Source: Acidobacteriota bacterium
GTDB lineage: Bacteria; Acidobacteriota; Blastocatellia; Pyrinomonadales; Pyrinomonadaceae
Reading direction: 5' to 3'
Length of the DNA stretch: 5,301 bases
NCBI GenBank assembly: GCA_963169175.1
Contig: CAUJFK010000312.1
Location: forward strand, 1 to 5,301
The notes beneath the pieces were generated by a model. That model did not search any database. It saw only the letters and a program-made list of their open reading frames with translations, and was not told the origin of the DNA. Positions 1 through 5,301 of this stretch are shown here, in pieces. A program made the translations under genes and the position numbers. The first letter of the stretch is position 1; every line of letters begins with the position of its first letter.

Positions 1-1
1 A

Positions 2-952
2 GGGTTCGTCAACGCGATCCTGCGCCGGGTGCCCACGGAGCCGCCGCCTTCAAACTTGTCTGACGACATCGAGCGTATATCGGTCGAAACATCACATCCG
101 CGATGGCTGATCGAAAAATGGATCGGACAGTTCGGCGTCGAACAAGCGATCAGTCTTGCAGAAGCTAACAATACTGAACCAGCGAGGTCATTCAGGCTCA
201 CCACCCGTGCTCCCGCTGATCTCGAATTTGCCGGGGCAAGGCTGTCAGGCCTTGTTGCGGGCAGTTTTCTCGCCGATTCAACAACACCCGAAATGTCCGC
301 CGCGTCGGCCAATGGCCTTATTTATTTTCAGGATGAAGGATCGCAGCTTGTCGCTGCTGCGGTCGATATTCCAGCCGGCGGCCGCTTTCTCGATGTATGT
401 GCCGCTCCGGGAAGCAAGGTTACACAAATTGCTGCCCTAAACGGCGATGTTCTCGCGATCGCGGGTGAAATTCACTCGCGCCGGGCGCGGTTTCTGCTTG
501 AAAATATTCGAGAGCAGGGAGTGACGCAAACGGAAGTGGTCCAATACGACGCCGAACAACCGATGCCCTTTGCGGATCAAAGTTTTGACACGGTGCTTGT
601 CGATGCTCCGTGTACTGGCACCGGGACCATCCGTCACAATCCGGAGCTACGCTATTTTCTCGATCCCGGTGACACGGCGGAATTATCAAAGAAACAACGC
701 CTTATATTGAGAAATGCATCCAAGCTCGTGAAGAATGGCGGATCGTTGATCTATTCGACCTGTTCGCTCGAGGTTGAAGAGAATGAACGGGTTGCGGCTG
801 AATTCATTGTCACTGAACCCGGCTTTCGAAAAGTTCGGCCGCGTGTTCCCGCCAGGCTTATAACCGAAGCCGGTTTTGCAAGAACACGGCCCGATATCGA
901 CGGAATGGACGGGTTCTTCATTGCCGCGTTCGAGCGAACAGGGCAAAGTTGA
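2..952 (+). CDS. rsmB: 16S rRNA (cytosine-C5)-methyltransferase RsmB, 5'-truncated by window edge
   Basis: SAM-dependent enzyme of the RsmB/Sun/Fmu family, which in E. coli makes m5C967 in 16S rRNA; cytoplasmic. The frame is open from the first base. It begins with GFVNAILRRV, the typical end of the NusB-like RNA-binding domain, so the GTG at 29 is internal and the true start lies upstream. 316 residues are visible; E. coli RsmB is about 430. Seen in order: SHPRWLIEKW linker (about 92-120); FQDEGSQLVAAAVD (about 329-370); SAM-binding motif I DVCAAPGSK (392-418); motif II acidic residue in AGEIHSRRA; motif IV DAPCTGTG with its Cys at 611-613; motif VI STCSLEVEENER with the presumed nucleophilic Cys at 761-763. 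Both family cysteines are present, so the enzyme should be active. Motif I has Ser-Lys where Gly-Lys is commoner. RsmF/NSUN-type paralogues are less likely because of the NusB-domain remnant. Confidence 0.93.
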   Translation, partial: GFVNAILRRVPTEPPPSNLSDDIERISVETSHPRWLIEKWIGQFGVEQAISLAEANNTEPARSFRLTTRAPADLEFAGARLSGLVAGSFLADSTTPEMSAASANGLIYFQDEGSQLVAAAVDIPAGGRFLDVCAAPGSKVTQIAALNGDVLAIAGEIHSRRARFLLENIREQGVTQTEVVQYDAEQPMPFADQSFDTVLVDAPCTGTGTIRHNPELRYFLDPGDTAELSKKQRLILRNASKLVKNGGSLIYSTCSLEVEENERVAAEFIVTEPGFRKVRPRVPARLITEAGFARTRPDIDGMDGFFIAAFERTGQS

Positions 953-954
953 AT

Positions 955-982
955 TTGTCTGTTTCCGGAATAATGCTAGACT
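955..982 (+). promoter_or_regulatory. putative sigma70-type promoter for the PASTA-rpe-bamD cluster
   Basis: A -35-like TTGTCT (955-960) and a -10-like TAGACT (977-982) are 16 bp apart, and TG at 974-975 gives an extended -10 (TGcTAGACT). It lies in the 59-bp gap after rsmB. Transcription would start near 989, leaving a leader of about 20 nt with the ribosome binding site. Judged by eye only; transcription may also continue from rsmB. Confidence 0.45.
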
Positions 983-997
983 TAAAAGTTGTTTTTT

Positions 998-1002
998 AGG
1001 AG
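998..1002 (+). promoter_or_regulatory. ribosome binding site setting the GTG start of the PASTA protein
   Basis: AGGAG follows a run of six T and sits 9 nt before the GTG at 1012. It supports this non-ATG start. The in-frame ATG at 1111 would remove the membrane segment. Confidence 0.75.
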
Positions 1003-1011
1003 TGTTCGCGA

Positions 1012-1695
1012 GTGGGATTTGTAAATACAGGAATTTCGGCGGTGGGCAAACTGGCGGCTGTTGCCGTTCTTTTGGCCGCGTTCCTTGGGTCGGCGGCAGG
1101 GGTGGTTTATATGTCCCTGTCCGGAAAGGAAATAACGGTACCCGAGATTACGGGAAAGGACTTTTTCGAGAGTGAAAAAGAACTTGCCGCACTTGGCCTT
1201 AAGATAAAAAAGCGGGCCGCTCGCTCAAGTACCGAGCAGATAAACACGGTTCTCGAACAGGCCCCGAAGGCCGGCGAGACCGTAAAGTCGGGCCAACTTA
1301 TCTTTGTCGTTGTCAGCAAGGCCGGTGTTGAAGGCGACGAAACGCCCAAATCCTTGATCAAGGACCTGGAGACTGATGACACCAAGACGATCGAGGACAT
1401 GATCTCGGACAAGCCCAAAAAGTCCAGATCGAACTCAAACACAAACACGAAGAAAAAAGCTGACACTACCCGCGATGTCAACACGGATGTTTCAAACTCA
1501 GATTCTGAACCTGACGAGAAATCGACCACAAAATCTGGAGATACAGACAAGGATAAAAAAGATACGGATCAACCAAAGGAGCCTGCTGAAAAGGGCAACA
1601 AGAACACCTCTACGGGCCCTGCTCCGAAACAGCCTGCTTCGACCGTCAAGCCCGCGGCAGGCGAAACCCGAAAGAGAGTTCAGCCAAAACCGTAG
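1012..1695 (+). CDS. membrane-anchored single-PASTA-domain protein with long charged tail
   Basis: 227 residues from a GTG start. A hydrophobic segment at about residues 14-36 (LAAVAVLLAAFLGSAAGVVY) is an uncleaved anchor or signal, so the rest should be periplasmic. One PASTA domain follows at about 39-103: it opens with ITVPEITGKDF, has ELAALGLKI in the middle, and ends with VLEQAPKAGETVKSGQLI and the strand FVVVSKA. PASTA domains of penicillin-binding proteins and PrkC/PknB kinases bind, or are thought to bind, peptidoglycan fragments. Residues 105-227 are a low-complexity tail rich in K, T, D, S, N and P, with no aromatic residue after F98; it is probably disordered. There is no kinase, transpeptidase or other enzyme domain. 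The gene lies between rsmB and rpe and is probably co-transcribed with rpe. A scaffold or cell-wall sensor role is inference; the PASTA call itself is firm. Confidence 0.85.
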   Translation: MGFVNTGISAVGKLAAVAVLLAAFLGSAAGVVYMSLSGKEITVPEITGKDFFESEKELAALGLKIKKRAARSSTEQINTVLEQAPKAGETVKSGQLIFVVVSKAGVEGDETPKSLIKDLETDDTKTIEDMISDKPKKSRSNSNTNTKKKADTTRDVNTDVSNSDSEPDEKSTTKSGDTDKDKKDTDQPKEPAEKGNKNTSTGPAPKQPASTVKPAAGETRKRVQPKP

Positions 1696-1736
1696 CGTCG
1701 TGCGTGCAACCGGGGCCGAAATGCCTGCAACAAAGT

Positions 1737-1741
1737 GAGGG
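1737..1741 (+). promoter_or_regulatory. ribosome binding site deciding the rpe start
   Basis: GAGGG lies 11 nt before the ATG at 1753. It overlaps the alternative in-frame GTG at 1735, which has no good Shine-Dalgarno of its own. This favours the ATG, which also gives the normal family N-terminus. Confidence 0.6.
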
Positions 1742-1752
1742 AACAGAGCAGA

Positions 1753-2415
1753 ATGTTTGAAATTGCCCCATCCATCTTGTCCGCTGATTTTGCGCGTTTG
1801 GCGGATGAGATCAAGGCTGTTGAGGAAGGCGGGGCCACCGTGCTCCACGTCGATGTGATGGACGGTCATTTTGTGCCGAACATCACGATCGGCCTGCCGG
1901 TTGTCCGTTCGCTTAGAAAAGCGACGCAGATGACGATCGATTGTCATTTGATGATCACCGATCCCGGCACTTATGCTGAGCAGTTTGTTAAAGCCGGGGC
2001 CGATATGGTCTCCGTGCACGTTGAGGCAGATGCTCATTTGCACCGGACACTTTCGTCAATTCGTGCGGCCGGGGCCAGGGCGGGCATAGCAATAAACCCG
2101 GCCACGCCGCTCAATGTGTTGGATGAAGCACTGCGGTTTGCGGATTTTGTTTTGATAATGTCCGTCAATCCCGGTTTCGGCGGACAAGCTTTTATACCGA
2201 CATCGGTCGAAAAGGTCCGTCGTCTGCGTCAGATGATAGAAAGCCGCGGGCTCTCGACACAGATAGAGATCGACGGCGGTATCGATGCTGGCAATATTCT
2301 TGAGGTAGTTGAGGCGGGGGCCGATATTTTAGTTGCCGGTTCGGCCGTTTACGGAAAGCCGTCGCCGGCCGAGGCCGTTCGAGAATTGATCGAGAAAGGA
2401 ACAGTTTGGGTATGA
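1753..2415 (+). CDS. rpe: ribulose-phosphate 3-epimerase
   Basis: Interconverts D-ribulose 5-phosphate and D-xylulose 5-phosphate in the pentose phosphate pathway (also the Calvin cycle); cytoplasmic TIM barrel, metal dependent. The product is 220 residues from the ATG at 1753, the normal family length. It begins FEIAPSILSADFARL, the family signature with the active-site Ser7. The metal and catalytic residues are all present: H32 and D34 in HVDVMDGHFVPN, H65 in DCHLMI, and D174 in EIDGGI. MSVNPGFGGQAF (136-147) and VAGSAVYG form the phosphate-binding loops. The in-frame GTG at 1735 would add six non-conserved residues. The gene follows the PASTA gene by 57 bp with no visible terminator, and its stop overlaps the next start (ATGA), indicating translational coupling. 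All four Gly-Ala pairs use GGG-GCC. Allulose/psicose epimerase relatives are unlikely given the exact Rpe motifs. Confidence 0.97.
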   Translation: MFEIAPSILSADFARLADEIKAVEEGGATVLHVDVMDGHFVPNITIGLPVVRSLRKATQMTIDCHLMITDPGTYAEQFVKAGADMVSVHVEADAHLHRTLSSIRAAGARAGIAINPATPLNVLDEALRFADFVLIMSVNPGFGGQAFIPTSVEKVRRLRQMIESRGLSTQIEIDGGIDAGNILEVVEAGADILVAGSAVYGKPSPAEAVRELIEKGTVWV

Positions 2416-3950
2416 TCGATGAAGTTATGAATTATTTAAAGCCGAAGGGTTTTGCGGCGGTCGCATTTGTCATTGCGGCGTTTGTGACAACGGGTGTCGC
2501 ACAGGTAAAGCCAAGCGATGGTTCGCCGTCAACGCGGCTTGAGGTAATGAGACAAAAGCTCGAGACGATTCGCCGTTCGGCCACAAGTTCTGCTTCGGTC
2601 TTGAAGGAAGAGAACACCGACAAGGCGACGAAGGACGACAAGGCAAATGCCGATACACCTCTTGCCCGCCTGCTTTCGATCGAAAAGGAGGCGTCACGGC
2701 TTCAGTCGGATGTGAATAGTCTCCGTGCCAAATTGGATCGTTCCGAGAAGTACGAAGCCAGCGAGATCGATCAGCTTGAGGCATCGGTTGGTGACCTCCA
2801 GGTGCGGGCCGACGCGGTCTTGGTCGAGACGGCCAATGCCCGGGCCAATCCGGAATCGATGGTCGGAAAGCCTCGCGAGAAAAAGAAAAAGAAAAAATTC
2901 TTGGGTATCTTTGGCGGTGGCGGGCCGGATGAATATGAAGAATTGATCGGTGCCGTCACGCCGGGGCGCGACCGCGAGCTTTTCATTGTCGCTACCCGTG
3001 AAGTACGAAAGAAGAATTTCGATGTCGGGCGGCTTCTTTTCCAGACGATCATTACTACATATCCCGATTCGCCCTATCTGCCGATGGCAAAGTTGGCGGT
3101 TGCGGATTCATTTTATCTTGAAGGTTCGACCAGTGCCCTTATTCAGGCCATTGCCGCCTATCAGGATTGGCTAACCTTCTTTCCGACCCATCCATTGGCC
3201 GATCGCGTCGTGCTGAAAATTGCTGAATCCGAAATGCGCCAGATCGGGCTCCCGGACCGTGATGCGACCAGGGCAAAACGCGCCGAGATCAAACTAAAAG
3301 CGCTGCTTCAGCAATACCCAAACTCGATCCTGGCCGGTGAGGCGCAGAAGCGCCTGGTAGAAGTTCAGGACAATCTTGGCCTGCATAATCTGTACATCGC
3401 AAATTATTACTATACTCAGTCGGTCGAACAGGGAAAAAGCGGGTTGAAGGGTTCGCAGTCACGTTACCGCGAAATTCTTGATAAATATCCGAATTTTACC
3501 TTTATGGATGAAGCTCTTTACAAGCTTGCGAATACCTATCTGGTAGAAGAGGAAACCGACCAGGCCGCCCGTTATTTTCAGCGGATCATTCGTGATTTCC
3601 CGAATAGCGAATGGGTAGAAAAGTCGAAAGAGCAGCTCAAGTTGATCGGGGCCGAGATTCCTGAGGCCGACCCGACGCGGGCAAGTGTGGTGGCACCCGA
3701 AAAGGCATCGTTCTTTGCCAATTTTAAGAACCAGCTCTTCGGTATCTATCCGATGACCATCGACAAGAATGGCGTTTTGATGACAAGCAAGTTTGATGAA
3801 GAGAAGTTTGAGATGATCGATCAGATCATTGAAAACCAGGGTGATATCCTTGTCAATCAGATCCCGCAGGCCCTGACGACGGTAATCTCGCAGCGGCAGG
3901 CATCGGCTCAGCCAAAAACGACGACCGGGCCGCCGGAAAAAAAGCCGTAG
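2412..3950 (+). CDS. bamD: BamD-like outer-membrane assembly TPR protein, extended and non-lipidated
   Basis: Likely the BamD (YfiO) component of the BAM complex, which inserts beta-barrel proteins into the outer membrane. The start is the ATG at 2412, overlapping the rpe stop, with AAAGGA at 2395-2400; ATG 2427 is an alternative. The product is 512 residues against about 245 in E. coli. In order: signal peptide with hydrophobic core 13-29 and probable cleavage GVA/Q after residue 30; a K/E/D-rich helical, probably coiled-coil region (about 40-140); K157-K162 followed by FLGIFGGGG; BamD-type TPRs from about 186 to 412, including YPDSPYLPMAKLAVADSF, FFPTHPLADR, GLPDRDATRAKRAE, QQYPNSILAGEAQKRL, IANYYYTQS, DKYPNF and RDFPNSEWVEKS; then a C-terminal extension (about 434-490) and a polar tail. 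There is no cysteine anywhere, so no lipobox. A general TPR protein such as CpoB/YbgF is the alternative, but the repeat order matches BamD best. Confidence 0.82.
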   Translation: MIDEVMNYLKPKGFAAVAFVIAAFVTTGVAQVKPSDGSPSTRLEVMRQKLETIRRSATSSASVLKEENTDKATKDDKANADTPLARLLSIEKEASRLQSDVNSLRAKLDRSEKYEASEIDQLEASVGDLQVRADAVLVETANARANPESMVGKPREKKKKKKFLGIFGGGGPDEYEELIGAVTPGRDRELFIVATREVRKKNFDVGRLLFQTIITTYPDSPYLPMAKLAVADSFYLEGSTSALIQAIAAYQDWLTFFPTHPLADRVVLKIAESEMRQIGLPDRDATRAKRAEIKLKALLQQYPNSILAGEAQKRLVEVQDNLGLHNLYIANYYYTQSVEQGKSGLKGSQSRYREILDKYPNFTFMDEALYKLANTYLVEEETDQAARYFQRIIRDFPNSEWVEKSKEQLKLIGAEIPEADPTRASVVAPEKASFFANFKNQLFGIYPMTIDKNGVLMTSKFDEEKFEMIDQIIENQGDILVNQIPQALTTVISQRQASAQPKTTTGPPEKKP

Positions 3951-3975
3951 CTGATGTGTACGGACAGCTTCCAAT

Positions 3976-4005
3976 AAAAAGCGGTTCGATTCGGGCCGCT
4001 TTTTT
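3976..4005 (+). terminator. rho-independent terminator after bamD-like gene
   Basis: A perfect 9-bp stem, AAAAAGCGG (3976-3984) with CCGCTTTTT (3996-4004), encloses an 11-nt loop and ends in six T (4000-4005). It begins 25 nt after the bamD-like stop. The A-tract opposite the T-tract might also allow some termination on the - strand, but no - strand gene faces it. Confidence 0.88.
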
Positions 4006-4045
4006 GCGTAGTATGTAGTGGACTGTAACAGTTGGATCGCAAGTA

Positions 4046-4139
4046 CTTTTGTGCTCTTTGTGTCTTCAACCTGGTGAGCTTTGTGTTAAGAAAAACCGTT
4101 AACACAAAGGCCTCAAAGGGAGGACTCAAAGTTCGCGAA
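4046..4139. repeat. palindromic intergenic repeat (CTTTGTG/CACAAAG type)
   Basis: The core is a perfect 11-bp inverted repeat, CTTTGTGTTAA (4079-4089) and TTAACACAAAG (4099-4109), around a 9-nt A-rich loop. The arms continue as an imperfect palindrome. The left arm has CTTTTGTG at 4046 and CTTTGTG at 4056 and 4079; the right arm has CACAAAG at 4103 and CTCAAAG at 4112 and 4125, ending at TTCGCGAA (4132-4139). Similar CTTTGTGTCTTTGTGGTGAG-like palindromes are familiar to me as dispersed intergenic repeats in Acidobacteriota, Planctomycetes and other bacteria. That family link is from memory, and only one copy is present here. There is no T-run, so it is not a normal terminator. Short open frames through it are not genes. 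Confidence 0.65.
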
Positions 4140-4155
4140 GGAAGAAGAGAACGGC

Positions 4156-4185
4156 TAGAACGACTTCCAACTTATCTGTTACGAT
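4156..4185 (+). promoter_or_regulatory. weak candidate promoter for the terminal TPR gene
   Basis: TACGAT (4180-4185) preceded by TG at 4177-4178 forms an extended -10 like that upstream of the PASTA gene. The possible -35, TAGAAC (4156-4161), 18 bp upstream, is poor. A promoter is expected somewhere between the terminator and the ATG at 4210. This is the best candidate by eye and would give a leader of under 20 nt. Confidence 0.3.
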
Positions 4186-4199
4186 CCACTAGTCAGTGG
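4186..4199 (+). other. small hairpin just before the start codon
   Basis: CCACT (4186-4190) and AGTGG (4195-4199) can pair around a 4-nt loop, ending 10 nt before the ATG at 4210. No Shine-Dalgarno sequence is visible in this gap. It could affect initiation or be an operator half-site pair, but a 5-bp stem is short enough to arise by chance. Confidence 0.25.
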
Positions 4200-4209
4200 C
4201 CATTTTCTT

Positions 4210-5301
4210 ATGACAAAGTCATTTTTATTCTGCGCGGTTTTGTTGGCGACCGTACCATGCATCGATACTGCCGCGGCCCAGTCTCCGACGCCGGAGCCGC
4301 CGTTTGTACAGCCGCCGTCCGATAACCGCGTGCGGCGCGAACAAGCGCTCGCCAAGTTGTTCGAAGGCCAGAGATATATGTGGAAGCTCCAACGGATGCA
4401 GTCGCAGGCTGGACGCACAGGTCAGCGAAAGCTTGCAAAAGATGCATTCGAAGCGTCGGTTACGCTCGACCCGACCCTTGCTGAAGCGCATACGGCGCTT
4501 TCGCAGCTTGCGGTGGCGGTGCCGCCGCGTGATATTGAAGAAGGCATTCGCCAGGCGGAACTTGCAGTAAAGGCCGACCGGCAGAACATCGGCGGCCACC
4601 GAATGCTCGCCCGCCTTTACACGGCAAAGAGCCGGTTGAACAGCGGAACTCTTGAAAGCCCTTTTGCCGATAAGGCCCGGGCCGAATGGCGTGAAGTTGC
4701 CCGGCTCGACCCTAGAAACGCCGAAGCCTGGGCATTTCTCGCGGCCTTTGCGGAAGCACGCAATAACCTCAATGAACAGATCGATGCGTTGGGAGAATGG
4801 GTAGCGGCCTTTTCGCCGACGGATGTCGGTTTTTATGAAGGCACCATGGGCGGATCGAGTCTATCCCCGGAAACGGCCAATCTAAAACTAGCATCCGCAT
4901 TCACCAAGGCTGGAAAACCCGGCGAGGCCGCGGCGATCCTGAGTGACGTCATCGCGGATGACCCGGAAAATGCTGAGGCGATCACGTTACTAAGCGACAT
5001 TGCCGGCTCGATCGATCCAGCGTCATCCGCGGCCGCCATCAGTGCTCTGCAGCAGGCGATCTATGCTAATCCGAAGAACGTTTCGCTTATCGACACGCTC
5101 GCACGGTTACAGGGCCGTGTCGGACACTTTGACGAAGCGGTCGCACTGCTGAAGGCCGGTATCGCAACGCTGGCTAGTGGTGAGGCCCGCGCCGCCTCGA
5201 CTCTCGCTGTTTCGCTTTCTGATCTCTATCTAAAGAAAGACAGGTACGCCGACACCGCGGCGGCCCTTGAAAATGCGCTTACCCTGCGATCCATCCCGGC
5301 G
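4210..5301 (+). CDS. secreted tetratricopeptide-repeat protein, 3'-truncated by window edge
   Basis: Open from the ATG at 4210 to the last base (364 codons, no stop), so the gene continues beyond the window. The upstream in-frame stop is TAG at 4156, with no ATG, GTG or TTG in between. The N-terminus is a Sec signal peptide: MTKSF, hydrophobic core to about residue 18, probable cleavage TAAA/Q after residue 23. Cys17 follows Pro, so it is not a good lipobox. A proline-rich linker (PTPEPPFVQPP) comes next, then TPR-like helix pairs throughout. Typical repeat ends are LDPTLAEAHTAL (86-97), LDPRNAEAWAFLA (about 166-178), DDPENAEAITLL (250-261) and NPKNVSLIDTLARL (287-300), with GHFDEAVALLKAGI as a clear TPR second helix. 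It is exported to the periplasm or outer membrane and probably mediates protein-protein contacts. No enzyme domain is visible and no specific function can be assigned. It lies behind the terminator, so it is a separate unit from the BamD-like gene. Confidence 0.85.
   Translation, partial: MTKSFLFCAVLLATVPCIDTAAAQSPTPEPPFVQPPSDNRVRREQALAKLFEGQRYMWKLQRMQSQAGRTGQRKLAKDAFEASVTLDPTLAEAHTALSQLAVAVPPRDIEEGIRQAELAVKADRQNIGGHRMLARLYTAKSRLNSGTLESPFADKARAEWREVARLDPRNAEAWAFLAAFAEARNNLNEQIDALGEWVAAFSPTDVGFYEGTMGGSSLSPETANLKLASAFTKAGKPGEAAAILSDVIADDPENAEAITLLSDIAGSIDPASSAAAISALQQAIYANPKNVSLIDTLARLQGRVGHFDEAVALLKAGIATLASGEARAASTLAVSLSDLYLKKDRYADTAAALENALTLRSIPA

Noticed and set aside
29..31. GTG as the start of the rsmB-family gene
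   Set aside because: The frame is open to the window edge and the preceding codons encode GFVNAILRR, a conserved part of the NusB-like domain. The real start is upstream.
1107..1550. 147-residue open frame on the - strand
   Set aside because: It is antisense to the PASTA gene. The S/V/F-rich product mirrors the K/T/D-rich coding strand, with no ribosome site and no family likeness.
1696..1752. Search for a promoter or terminator between the PASTA gene and rpe
   Set aside because: No credible -10/-35 pair or hairpin with a T-run was found, so the two genes are treated as one unit.
1498..2043. 181-residue open frame on the - strand across the PASTA-rpe junction
   Set aside because: Antisense to clearly coding rpe and the PASTA tail, with R/H-rich composition typical of a shadow frame.
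2880..2897. Possible programmed frameshift at the A-rich lysine codons
   Set aside because: The longest run is six A and the heptamer is GAAAAAA, a poor slippery site. The zero frame continues into conserved TPRs, and I noticed no stimulatory structure.
3459..3974. 171-residue open frame on the - strand
   Set aside because: Lies opposite the conserved TPR region of the BamD-like gene, with no promoter or ribosome site and no recognisable domain.
4022..4032. ACTGT-A-ACAGT mini-palindrome, possible operator
   Set aside because: An 11-bp palindrome is easily found by chance in a window of this size, and it is not next to a convincing promoter.
4032..4325. 97-residue + strand open frame through the intergenic region
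   Set aside because: It runs through the palindromic repeat and overlaps, out of frame, the well-supported signal peptide of the TPR gene at 4210.
4225..4599. 124-residue open frame on the - strand
   Set aside because: Shadow of the TPR gene; Arg-rich and low in other features, with no start signal.

Overview
The window looks like ordinary chromosomal housekeeping DNA from a Gram-negative (diderm) bacterium. All recognisable genes are on the + strand. The gene set and order (rsmB, a membrane PASTA protein, rpe, a long BamD-like TPR protein) plus the moderately GC-rich coding style fit Acidobacteriota, perhaps class Blastocatellia. That assignment is inference from gene content; no 16S or other taxonomic marker is present. 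An outer membrane is implied by the BamD-like protein.

Layout. (1) 2-952: the 3' part of rsmB, a 16S rRNA m5C methyltransferase whose start lies before the window. (2) 955-982: a plausible extended -10 promoter, then 1012-1695: a small membrane-anchored protein with one PASTA domain and a long, highly charged, aromatic-free tail. (3) 1753-2415: rpe, ribulose-phosphate 3-epimerase, with all metal and catalytic residues intact. (4) 2412-3950: a 512-residue secreted BamD-like TPR protein, overlapping rpe by ATGA. (5) 3976-4005: a strong rho-independent terminator closing the cluster. (6) 4046-4139: a palindromic intergenic repeat with a perfect 11-bp core stem. (7) 4210-5301: the 5' part of a secreted TPR protein that runs off the end of the window. 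It has no stop codon here and is easily missed.

How the genes relate. The PASTA, rpe and bamD-like genes are probably one transcription unit ending at the terminator, possibly with read-through from rsmB. They join rRNA modification, a cell-envelope or peptidoglycan-binding protein, pentose phosphate metabolism and outer-membrane assembly. The order rsmB, PASTA protein, rpe recalls the Firmicutes block rsmB-prpC-prkC-rsgA-rpe, in which the PASTA protein is a Ser/Thr kinase; here the kinase domain is absent. The terminal TPR gene is a separate unit behind the terminator and repeat.

I see no CRISPR array, tRNA, rRNA, phage gene, transposase, toxin-antitoxin pair or defence gene, and no clear new system. 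The points most worth a second look are the kinase-less PASTA protein and its context, the BamD-like protein with no lipobox and no cysteine, its polylysine/glycine segment, and the palindromic repeat.
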